From: Porphyromonadaceae bacterium UBA2751
Lineage (GTDB): Bacteria > Bacteroidota > Bacteroidia > Bacteroidales > Muribaculaceae
Assembly: GCA_002353285.1 (NCBI GenBank)
Contig: DEJJ01000015.1
Coordinates: forward strand, 49,067-57,492
Direction: 5' to 3'
DNA: 8,426 bases
Positions 1-6,418 of the stretch are shown here, one piece after another (positions within the stretch are counted from its first letter, which is position 1; each line of letters starts with the position of its first letter). A program made the position numbers and the translations under genes. The notes beneath the pieces were generated by a model. It ran no database searches. It saw nothing but the letters and a program-made list of their open reading frames with translations, and was not told the DNA's origin.

Positions 1-64
1 AGTTGAGTCACTTGAGTCAGTTGAGTCACTTGAAACAATAATTTTAGTGCGCAGCAACATAAAA
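1..64 (+). repeat. Partial left copy of composite intergenic repeat
   Basis: Bases 30-51 match the reverse complement of 8387-8408 exactly over 22 bp. The match continues imperfectly to about 64, with substitutions at 52 and 57 and a one-base gap. Upstream of the exact match lies a 9-bp tandem array that also appears, inverted, at the right edge. The second half of the right copy (the CCACTCC hairpin and the TGGAATCRG array) is absent here, so this copy is truncated or decayed. An 11-bp piece at 106-116 (AATTTTAGCGA) also matches the right copy at 8364-8374 and may be a displaced remnant. The region carries no credible ORF. It may be one member of a dispersed intergenic family, but only two copies can be seen. 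Confidence 0.85.
3..38 (+). repeat. 9-bp tandem array, unit TTGAGTCAN (left)
   Basis: Four consecutive 9-mers are in register: TTGAGTCAC (3-11), TTGAGTCAG (12-20), TTGAGTCAC (21-29) and the degenerate TTGAAACAA (30-38), which leads into the conserved AT-rich core. The array may continue left of the window. Copy number in such short exact arrays tends to vary between strains; that is inference here. Confidence 0.85.
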
Positions 65-118
65 AAACAGTTGCATTTGATTGATGTTGTTCCTCATCAT
101 TGCTCAATTTTAGCGACT

Positions 119-153
119 TTTGTTTTCTAATTAAGTTTTTTTTTATATTTTTG
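119..153 (+). promoter_or_regulatory. Bacteroidota-type promoter for the 242-2798 gene cluster
   Basis: TATTTTTG at 146-153 fits the Bacteroidota -7 consensus TAnnTTTG exactly. TTTG at 119-122 fits the -33 box. The 23-bp spacer is at the long end of the usual range. Transcription would begin near 158-162, giving a leader of about 80 bases before the ATG at 242. The surrounding DNA is AT-rich, so a chance match is possible, but the position ahead of the first gene fits. Confidence 0.6.
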
Positions 154-241
154 CGCATTGAAAACTGTGAATCGAGGTGCCAAATAGGACTTGTGAAACC
201 TCACTGCACATCATTGTGGAAATTATTTGAAAACTGATTTT

Positions 242-622
242 ATGGACGTCGAACTTAAAAAACGTCTTGAAAAAGACGAGAATGGCCTGCTCACCTATGA
301 GTACATTGCCAACAATATCAATCAAGCCGATTTTACCCAGCAAATTGATTATCTGGTCGATAACATAATAAATGTGGATCGCACAGGACAGTTCGTGGTA
401 AGCACTGCACGCTACCTCAACAGCATCGACAAGAAGCTATATGCTCCACAAATCGACCGTCTCATTAAGGCCGCTATCACTGTCGACCGAGAGAGAGCCT
501 ATCTGGGTGTGCTGGCTGCTTCTATCTGGGGTGATGATTATAAGGAAAAGGCTAACTCACTTGTGGTAACCGACGATAACTTCCGTCGCATCTACAAGCG
601 ACTATTCCCTATAGGAATTTAA
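242..622 (+). CDS. Conserved-type hypothetical protein, two-repeat helical
   Basis: A 126-residue soluble protein that I do not recognise. I chose the ATG at 242; an in-frame TTG at 227 would add five residues (MKTDF) with no supporting ribosome site. There is no signal peptide, membrane segment or cysteine cluster, and the composition is charged and probably all-helical. An internal duplication is visible: residues 34-47 (QIDYLVDNIINVDR) and 70-83 (QIDRLIKAAITVDR) share 8 of 14 positions at an offset of 36, and the weaker similarity runs on for about 18 more residues. This suggests stacked helical hairpins of the TPR/HEAT sort, which usually bind other proteins. It is the first gene after the promoter near 150 and lies 44 bases upstream of the cyclophilin gene with no terminator between, so co-transcription is likely. 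No function can be assigned. Confidence 0.8.
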   Translation: MDVELKKRLEKDENGLLTYEYIANNINQADFTQQIDYLVDNIINVDRTGQFVVSTARYLNSIDKKLYAPQIDRLIKAAITVDRERAYLGVLAASIWGDDYKEKANSLVVTDDNFRRIYKRLFPIGI

Positions 623-666
623 TTGCTAAATCACTAATATTCAACGCTTAAAACTTGCCACTAAAT

Positions 667-1563
667 ATGAAACACAAGCTTATTATCGCCCTGGCAGCCA
701 CCATTGCTGTTGTGGCTTTCACTTTCTCAGTTAAGGCCATTGGCGACGATGACACAACGGCAAGCTCTGCACCCACTGCTACTCAGCTCGCTGGCACAAC
801 ACGGGTGCTACTTACTACCACATTCGGCGACATCGAGATCGCACTCTATAACGAGACACCACAGCACCGCGACAACTTTGTCAAGCTGGTGAACAACGGC
901 ACTTACAATGGAGTGCTTTTTCATCGTGTAATAAAAGATTTCATGGTCCAGACTGGCGACCCCGACTCGAAAAACGCCACAGCCGATGCTTTGCTCGGAG
1001 CTGGCGGGCCAGGCTACGACCTCCCTGCCGAGATTGTCTTTCCCAAGTTCTTCCACAAGCGGGGAGCGCTGGCGGCTGCTCGTGAGGGCGACGAGACCAA
1101 TCCCGAGCATCGTAGCTCGGGCTCGCAGTTCTATATCGTGACAGGGAAGCGCTTCTCGGAATATCAGCTCGAGAAGATGCAGGAACGAATCCTCAACCGT
1201 GAGAAAAGCAAGATTTTCGATGAACTGGCAGCCAAGCGCAAAGCCGACATTGAGATGCTGCAGGCTATGGGCGACGAGAGAGCTCTCAAGGGGCTCGAAA
1301 GCATGATTGCTGCCGAGGCCGAGAAAATCTATAACGAGACTCACAAGGATGCTAAACCTGCAACCTTCACTCCCGAGCAAGTGGCTGCCTACACTACCAT
1401 CGGAGGCGCTCCTCACCTAGATGGAGCTTACACCGTCTTTGGTGAGGTGGTGAGCGGTATGGATGTCGTCGACAAGATTCAAAACGTAGCTACGGGCAAT
1501 GCCAATAGGCCTGTCGACGACGTGAGAATCATCAGTGCCAAGGTGATCACCGCTGCGCAATGA
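667..1563 (+). CDS. Exported cyclophilin-type peptidylprolyl isomerase
   Basis: A 298-residue cyclophilin, which would catalyse cis-trans isomerisation of Xaa-Pro bonds to help proteins fold. The start is the ATG at 667, giving a good signal peptide: basic MKHK, a hydrophobic core to about residue 22, and a possible signal peptidase I site after VKA (22-24). There is no lipobox cysteine, so it is probably periplasmic. The cyclophilin fold begins near residue 46. The active-site block FHRVIKDFMVQTGD (85-98) keeps Arg87, Phe92, Met93 and Gln95, equivalent to human CypA R55, F60, M61 and Q63. SGSQFYIVTG (151-160) has Tyr156 where CypA has F113. The last block HLDGAYTVFGEV (250-261) has Tyr255 at the CypA H126 position, a common bacterial variant. 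Between these blocks lies a charged, helical insertion of about 90 residues (161-249), absent from small bacterial cyclophilins. The stop overlaps the next gene's ATG by 4 bp. Confidence 0.93.
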   Translation: MKHKLIIALAATIAVVAFTFSVKAIGDDDTTASSAPTATQLAGTTRVLLTTTFGDIEIALYNETPQHRDNFVKLVNNGTYNGVLFHRVIKDFMVQTGDPDSKNATADALLGAGGPGYDLPAEIVFPKFFHKRGALAAAREGDETNPEHRSSGSQFYIVTGKRFSEYQLEKMQERILNREKSKIFDELAAKRKADIEMLQAMGDERALKGLESMIAAEAEKIYNETHKDAKPATFTPEQVAAYTTIGGAPHLDGAYTVFGEVVSGMDVVDKIQNVATGNANRPVDDVRIISAKVITAAQ

Positions 1564-2798
1564 TACATTTCAACTCTCACAGGCTCAGCAATGGGCTTAG
1601 GCTTATTCACCATTACGATGCCAGCACAAGCATGGTGGCGGTGAACCTCCTCTACGACGTGGGGTCGAGCGATGAGGCCCCCACCATGACCGGGCTCGCT
1701 CACCTCATGGAGCATCTCATGTTCTCGGGCACAAAGCATGTGAGCAAGTTTGACGAGATGCTGCAGCGTGCGGGAGGCGACAGCAATGCCTGGACCAGCA
1801 TCGACGTGACCAACTACTACGATGTGCTACCGGCCCACAACCTTGAAACCGCTTTGTGGCTTGAGAGCGAGCGACTGCTCAATCTTAACCTTACCCACGA
1901 GAACATCGAGGTGCAGAAGAGTGTGGTTATCGAGGAATTTAAGCAGCGCTATCTCAACCAACCCTATGGTGATGTCCTGCATCTTACTCATGGTCAGGCC
2001 TATACCGTGCATCCTTACCGATGGCCCACAATAGGCCTTGATGTCGACACCATAAGGTTGTTCTCTGCTGCCGATATCAAGCAGTTTCACGACCGCTTCT
2101 ACTCGGTGGGCAATCTGGTGATGTGCATCTCGGGCAATGTCGATTTCGACACTGCTGTGAGGCTCGTTGAGAAGTGGTTTGGCGACATCGAGGGCATGCC
2201 TCACCATCAGCGTCACTTGCCCGAGGAGCCACCTCAGCTTGAGTCTCGCTTCATGACGCATCACAGCGACGTGCCTAACAACATGATTTTCCGTTGTTAT
2301 CACATGTGCAGCCGCACCAGCCCCGACTATCCAGTCACCGACCTTATTAGCGATGTGCTCAGCAACGGCATGTCGTCAAGGCTTTACCAGCAGCTCATCC
2401 TGGGAACCGACATGTTTGCAGATATTGAGGCATCGGTTATGGGTTCGCGCGACCCAGGGCTCTTCTATGTGAGGGCACGTTTGGCTGGCGATGCCTCATT
2501 CGACCGCGCAAGCAGCGCAATCGACACCGTGCTCAAGCAGCTAATCGATGAGGGTGTGACTCAGCACGAGATTGATAAGTGTGTAAATAAGTATTTGTCT
2601 AACAAGCTGTTTGAAAACGTGGGCTATGCCGAGAAAGCGGTCGCACTTTGTTCGCACCAGTTGCTATGGGGTGCCGATGGCATCAATAGCGAGAACGAGA
2701 GCTATCGTGCTGTCAAGCCACAGGATATTGCCGCGGTGGCTGTCAATCTGTTTGCTCCTAACAACTGCAATGCCATCTATTATGGGCCTGATGCATAG
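1560..2798 (+). CDS. M16-family zinc metallopeptidase, single-unit form
   Basis: A 412-residue member of peptidase family M16 (the pitrilysin, mitochondrial processing peptidase and insulinase group). The inverted zinc motif HxxEH is present as HLMEH (48-52): His48 and His52 bind zinc and Glu51 is the catalytic base. The downstream third ligand should be in VVIEEF, Glu125 or Glu126. A typical mid-protein block (SGNVDF, about residues 191-196) closes the first half. The second half lacks HxxEH, as expected, and carries the conserved SSRLYQQL block (272-279). About 410 residues is the single-core form, which normally works as a dimer of clam-shell halves degrading short, unfolded peptides. I see no signal peptide, so it is predicted cytoplasmic although its upstream partner is exported. 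The ATGA overlap at 1560-1563 implies translational coupling. The substrate is unknown. Confidence 0.93.
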   Translation: MIHFNSHRLSNGLRLIHHYDASTSMVAVNLLYDVGSSDEAPTMTGLAHLMEHLMFSGTKHVSKFDEMLQRAGGDSNAWTSIDVTNYYDVLPAHNLETALWLESERLLNLNLTHENIEVQKSVVIEEFKQRYLNQPYGDVLHLTHGQAYTVHPYRWPTIGLDVDTIRLFSAADIKQFHDRFYSVGNLVMCISGNVDFDTAVRLVEKWFGDIEGMPHHQRHLPEEPPQLESRFMTHHSDVPNNMIFRCYHMCSRTSPDYPVTDLISDVLSNGMSSRLYQQLILGTDMFADIEASVMGSRDPGLFYVRARLAGDASFDRASSAIDTVLKQLIDEGVTQHEIDKCVNKYLSNKLFENVGYAEKAVALCSHQLLWGADGINSENESYRAVKPQDIAAVAVNLFAPNNCNAIYYGPDA

Positions 2799-2805
2799 CT
2801 TTTTC

Positions 2806-2854
2806 CTCTTGATTATTATCTGATTCAAGAGAATTGGTTTTCTTCTGTTTTCTT
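2806..2854 (+). terminator. Possible weak terminator after the M16 gene
   Basis: Eight bases after the M16 stop, CTCTTGA (2806-2812) can pair with TCAAGAG (2825-2831) around a 12-base loop. A T-rich stretch with runs of four Ts follows (2832-2854). The stem is short and AT-rich, so termination would be inefficient at best. Confidence 0.35.
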
Positions 2855-2873
2855 AAAAAATTGGGTGTTTGAT

Positions 2874-2897
2874 GAAAAAAAAACGCTCTTTTTTTTC
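2874..2897 (+). terminator. A-run/T-run hairpin, weak terminator candidate
   Basis: Nine As (2875-2883), a CGCTC loop (2884-2888) and eight Ts (2889-2896), bounded by G2874 and C2897, can fold into a simple A:T hairpin ending in a T-run. It lies between the M16 gene and the next promoter. It could help stop upstream transcription, or it may simply be the AT-rich upstream part of that promoter, since its Ts overlap the putative -33 box. Confidence 0.25.
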
Positions 2898-2925
2898 GCT
2901 ATGTCCTAAAAAAGATGTATTTTTG
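2894..2925 (+). promoter_or_regulatory. Bacteroidota-type promoter for the DUF349 gene
   Basis: TATTTTTG at 2918-2925 is an exact TAnnTTTG -7 box, identical to the one at 146-153. TTTC at 2894-2897 is a near match to the -33 TTTG, with a 20-bp spacer. Transcription would start near 2932, about 40 bases ahead of the chosen ATG. Confidence 0.6.
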
Positions 2926-2972
2926 GAGTTCAATTAATGACAGGTTATTTTTACCTATAAAAATTGTATATT

Positions 2973-4904
2973 ATGGTAACGCGTGAAATGTCTGAATCGA
3001 TGGAGAACATTGAGAACGACGTAACTCTAAATGCTGAGACTGAGGCTGCTAAGGCCGCAGAGACAGTTGAAAACAAAACTGCCGAGGTTGCTCCCGAGGT
3101 AGAAGTTGATAATCAAGTTGAGAACCAGGATGTTGCTCCCGAGGCTCAGGAGAAACCAGCTGCCGAGCAACCGGCTGCCGAAATGCCTGAGTTGGAAAAG
3201 GTTGACTATTCGGCACTCAACAAGGATCAACTTGTGAGCGAGCTTGAGAAATTGCTCGCTATGCCAGTTGACAGTGTTAAGGACCGGGTGGCTCAAGTAA
3301 AGGCTGCTTTCTTTGCCCTGCGCAAGGAGGAAATCGCTGCCGAGAAGGCCGAATTCTTGGCTAAGGGCAACGAGGAGCAAGCTTTCGCACCTGCTACCGA
3401 TGAAGCCGAGACCAAGATTAAGGAGCTGCTGGGTGAGTTTAAGGAGAAACGTGCCGAGTTTAATGCCGAGCAGGATGCTGTCAAGCAGGAGAACCTGGAG
3501 AAGAAACTCAAGATTATCGAGGAAATAAAGTCTATTTCACAGGATACCGATAATATCAACCGTCAGTTCTCACACGTGCAACAGCTGCAGCAGGAGTTCA
3601 AGGCAATTGGTGAGGTGCCTTCGACGAGCACAACCGAAGTATGGAAATCTTATCAGCAGACTATCGAGAACTTCTACGACCTGCTCAAGATTAACAAGGA
3701 ACTTCGCGACTATGATTTCAAGAAGAACCTTGAGATCAAGCAGCAACTCTGCGAGGAGGCCGAGGCTCTCGACGAGGAGAACGATGTGATTGCTGCTTTC
3801 AAGAAGCTGCAGGCTCTACACGACAAGTGGCGTGAGACTGGACCAGTAGCTAAGGACATTCGCGAGCAACTCTGGGCTCGATTCAAGGCCGCTTCTTCTG
3901 TTATCAACAAGAAGCACCAGGCTTTCTTCGAGGATCGCAAAGCAAGCGAGAAGGAGAATGCCGATGCCAAGACTGCTCTGTGCGAAGCCATCGAGAAGAT
4001 CGAGACCGAGGGACTGAAAACCTATTCGGCTTGGGATGAGGTGACTAAGCAAATCATTGGACTGCAGGAAGAGTGGAAAAAACTGGGATTTGCGTCTCGC
4101 AAGGTCAATACCGCTCTCTTTACACGATTCCGCAAGTCGTGCGATGAGTTCTTTGCTGCTAAGGCTGCCTTTTTCAAGCAGATGAAGGAAGAACTGGCCG
4201 AGAACCTAGCCAAGAAGAACGAGCTCTGCGAGAAGGCCGAGGCTTTGAAGGACTCTACCGACTGGAAGGCTACTACCGACGCCCTCATTGCACTCCAAAA
4301 GGAGTGGAAGACCATTGGCCCAGTGGTTAAGAAACACAGCGATGCTGTGTGGAAGCGTTTCATTGGTGCTTGCGACTACTTCTTTGAGCAAAAGAAGCAG
4401 CAGACTTCGAGCCAGCGCTCGATTGAGCACGACAATCTCAAGGCCAAGAAGGAGGTGATTGCGCAAATCAATGCTATTCTCAATGCCGAGGAAGAGCCCG
4501 AAGATGCGCCTCAACTCATCCGCGACCTCATGGCTAAGTGGCAGGGCATTGGTCATGTGCCTTACAAGGAGAAAGACAAAATCTATGCTCAATATAAGGA
4601 GGCTATCGACAAGGCTTTTGAGAAGTTCGACATGAAGGCTGTGCGTGCACGCCTGTCCAACTTCGAGAACTCTATAAGCCAGTCGGGTGCCGACAAGGTT
4701 TACCACGAGCGTGAACGCCTGGTGCGTGACTTTGAGAAGAAGTGCAATGAGCTCAAGACCTATGAGAATAACATGGGATTCTTCACTGCCCGCTCCAAGA
4801 GTGGCAACACCATTGTCAAGGAGCTTGAGAAGAAGATTTCTAACCTCAAGGATGAGATTGCACTGCTCGAGCAGAAGATTAAGATTATCGACGAGAAAAT
4901 CTAA
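2973..4904 (+). CDS. DUF349 repeat protein, acidic N-terminus and coiled-coil tail
   Basis: A 643-residue cytoplasmic protein with five DUF349 repeats. Each carries an aromatic residue followed by a (I/L/T)G(P/E/H/F) turn: Phe209, Trp286, Trp368, Trp445 and Trp523, giving a period of 77-82 residues. The intervening sequence is highly charged and helical, with conserved aromatic blocks such as VWKRF and DEFF. Residues 1 to about 75 are Glu/Ala/Val/Pro-rich and probably disordered. The C-terminal 50 residues contain MGFF and then a Leu/Lys/Glu coiled coil. The molecular function of DUF349 is not settled to my knowledge, so I name none. The start is uncertain: ATG 2973 is chosen for its distance from the promoter, but ATGs at 2988 and 3000 are in frame and the upstream TTG at 2964 is unlikely. 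It has its own promoter and a strong terminator, so it is probably monocistronic. Confidence 0.92.
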   Translation: MVTREMSESMENIENDVTLNAETEAAKAAETVENKTAEVAPEVEVDNQVENQDVAPEAQEKPAAEQPAAEMPELEKVDYSALNKDQLVSELEKLLAMPVDSVKDRVAQVKAAFFALRKEEIAAEKAEFLAKGNEEQAFAPATDEAETKIKELLGEFKEKRAEFNAEQDAVKQENLEKKLKIIEEIKSISQDTDNINRQFSHVQQLQQEFKAIGEVPSTSTTEVWKSYQQTIENFYDLLKINKELRDYDFKKNLEIKQQLCEEAEALDEENDVIAAFKKLQALHDKWRETGPVAKDIREQLWARFKAASSVINKKHQAFFEDRKASEKENADAKTALCEAIEKIETEGLKTYSAWDEVTKQIIGLQEEWKKLGFASRKVNTALFTRFRKSCDEFFAAKAAFFKQMKEELAENLAKKNELCEKAEALKDSTDWKATTDALIALQKEWKTIGPVVKKHSDAVWKRFIGACDYFFEQKKQQTSSQRSIEHDNLKAKKEVIAQINAILNAEEEPEDAPQLIRDLMAKWQGIGHVPYKEKDKIYAQYKEAIDKAFEKFDMKAVRARLSNFENSISQSGADKVYHERERLVRDFEKKCNELKTYENNMGFFTARSKSGNTIVKELEKKISNLKDEIALLEQKIKIIDEKI

Positions 4905-4921
4905 TTTAATTGCAGTAACCA

Positions 4922-4954
4922 CTCTCGGCGGGAACAAGCCCGCCGAGGGGTTTT
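4922..4954 (+). terminator. Strong Rho-independent terminator after the DUF349 gene
   Basis: CTCGGCGGG (4924-4932) pairs perfectly with CCCGCCGAG (4939-4947) around the loop AACAAG. A T-G wobble (4923/4948) and a C-G pair (4922/4949) extend the stem to 11 bp. TTTT follows at 4951-4954. It starts 17 bases after the DUF349 stop and ends 28 bases before the next start codon. Confidence 0.93.
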
Positions 4955-4982
4955 CTCTAAATCCATAATATCATATTAAACA

Positions 4983-6365
4983 TTGAAAGGCAAGCGTCAA
5001 TATGGTCAGTTTATCCGATGGATATTCATCGCCATTGACTTTGTAGTGCTAAACGTGTCCTACATTGCTACCTGCCTGTTGACCGACATTCAGCATCAGC
5101 CATTCTACGGCAAACCTGTGTGGCTCATGCTCAACTTGTCGTTCCTGGCTGTGGTGTTTGTGCTCAGCACGCTTCACGACAAACGCGTGGTCTATATCGA
5201 CCGTGTGCTCATGTTGCTGCTCAAGTACATGTTGCTGCATGTTGTCATCTTCTTGATGCTATTATCCTTTGTGGATGAGGTGATTTCGTGGAAGACGATA
5301 GCCTTGTTCTACACCATCTTTGCCTTGAGCCTGGCCACGTGGTGGATTGTGTCGCGCAAGCTCCTCAAGTGGTATCGCAGCAAGGGCTTCAACTACAAGA
5401 AGATTGTTATAATAGGCGGTGGCACATCGGGGGCTGGAATGCGCCTCATGCAGCAACTCAAGGAAGACGAAGGATATGGCTATCACATTGTGGGATTCTT
5501 TGATGATGAGCCTGTTAAGGACTTGAATGCTTATCGGGGTGGGGTAAATGAGTTGGAGAGTTTCATCGAGAAAAATTCCATCGATGAGATCTATTGCGCA
5601 ATCCCCGAGAATGAGCGTCAAGAGCTTCAGCACATTATCAATGTGGCCGAGCGCAATGCCATCGACTTCTATTATGTGCCGCAGTTCAGCAAGTACATTT
5701 CTCGCCGCTTTGAGATTGAGACATTTGGTGCGGTGCCAGTGATGTCGATTCACCCGCATCCGCTGCAAAATCCATTAAACAAGGCGATAAAGCGTGGCTT
5801 CGACCTGCTCGTGTCGTCGTTTGTGCTACTGTGCTCGCCCATAGTGTTCTTGCCCATTGCGATAGGCGTTAAGCTGTCGTCGCCAGGGCCGGTGTTCTTC
5901 CGTCAGGAGCGCACTGGTTATCGTGGCAAGTCGTTCCAATGCTTGAAGTTTCGCTCGATGCGTGTCAATGATAAGAGCGACACCTTGCAGGCCACCAAGG
6001 ATGACCCTCGCAAGACGAAGTTTGGCAATTTCATTCGCAAGACGAGTCTTGATGAGCTGCCACAGTTCATCAACGTGTTCAAGGGCGACATGTCGATAGT
6101 GGGACCACGGCCTCACATGGTGCAGCAAACTCATGAATATAGTGAGCTCATCGATAAGTACATGCTGCGTCACACAATAAAGCCTGGCATTACTGGATGG
6201 GCCCAAGTGAACGGTTTTCGTGGACCAACCGATGAGCTCTGGAAGATGGAGAAACGCGTTGAGCTCGACGTGTGGTACACCGAGAACTGGAACTTCATGC
6301 TCGACATTAAGATTATGTTCCTCACGGTGTTCAATGCCATTCGTGGTGAGAAGAATGCCCTGTAG
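4983..6365 (+). CDS. Undecaprenyl-phosphate hexose-1-phosphate transferase (WbaP/WcaJ-like)
   Basis: A 460-residue inner-membrane polyprenyl-phosphate sugar phosphotransferase. This family moves a sugar-1-phosphate from a UDP-sugar onto undecaprenyl phosphate, the first step of capsule, exopolysaccharide or O-antigen repeat synthesis. Four hydrophobic segments (about 11-32, 45-64, 75-97, 103-125) are followed by a Rossmann-like domain with the glycine-rich GGGTSGAG (145-152). The catalytic domain begins at KRGFDLL (270-276), then a hydrophobic re-entrant helix (about 277-300), KFRSM (322-326), the catalytic Asp357-Glu358 in SLDELPQ, GPRPH, and the KPGITGWAQVNG block. Length and domain order are those of the full-size enzymes. 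The start must be the TTG at 4983: an in-frame TAA lies at 4977 and the first in-frame ATG is near residue 49, inside the second membrane segment. The sugar (glucose, galactose or other) cannot be told from sequence. No glycosyltransferase, flippase or polymerase gene is adjacent, so this is an isolated initiating enzyme. Confidence 0.94.
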   Translation: MKGKRQYGQFIRWIFIAIDFVVLNVSYIATCLLTDIQHQPFYGKPVWLMLNLSFLAVVFVLSTLHDKRVVYIDRVLMLLLKYMLLHVVIFLMLLSFVDEVISWKTIALFYTIFALSLATWWIVSRKLLKWYRSKGFNYKKIVIIGGGTSGAGMRLMQQLKEDEGYGYHIVGFFDDEPVKDLNAYRGGVNELESFIEKNSIDEIYCAIPENERQELQHIINVAERNAIDFYYVPQFSKYISRRFEIETFGAVPVMSIHPHPLQNPLNKAIKRGFDLLVSSFVLLCSPIVFLPIAIGVKLSSPGPVFFRQERTGYRGKSFQCLKFRSMRVNDKSDTLQATKDDPRKTKFGNFIRKTSLDELPQFINVFKGDMSIVGPRPHMVQQTHEYSELIDKYMLRHTIKPGITGWAQVNGFRGPTDELWKMEKRVELDVWYTENWNFMLDIKIMFLTVFNAIRGEKNAL

Positions 6366-6418
6366 CACTTGGCCGTCTGTGTTTTTTTTGATTCACTAAC
6401 CTCCCCTCTCAACTTCCC

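Noticed and set aside
3..29. TGAGTCA resembles the eukaryotic AP-1/Gcn4 binding site
   Set aside because: The context is clearly bacterial; the match is coincidental.
3..38. CRISPR array
   Set aside because: The 9-bp units abut directly with no spacers, and no cas genes are present.
808..1416. 202-residue open frame on the - strand
   Set aside because: It is antisense to the well-supported cyclophilin gene and shows no recognisable domain.
1560..2798. M16 protease as maturation enzyme of a peptide natural product
   Set aside because: No precursor peptide, radical SAM enzyme or exporter is nearby; the pairing with a cyclophilin points to general proteostasis.
4206..4937. 243-residue open frame on the - strand
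   Set aside because: It is an antisense shadow of the DUF349 gene, Leu-rich from reversed Glu/Lys codons, and overlaps the terminator.
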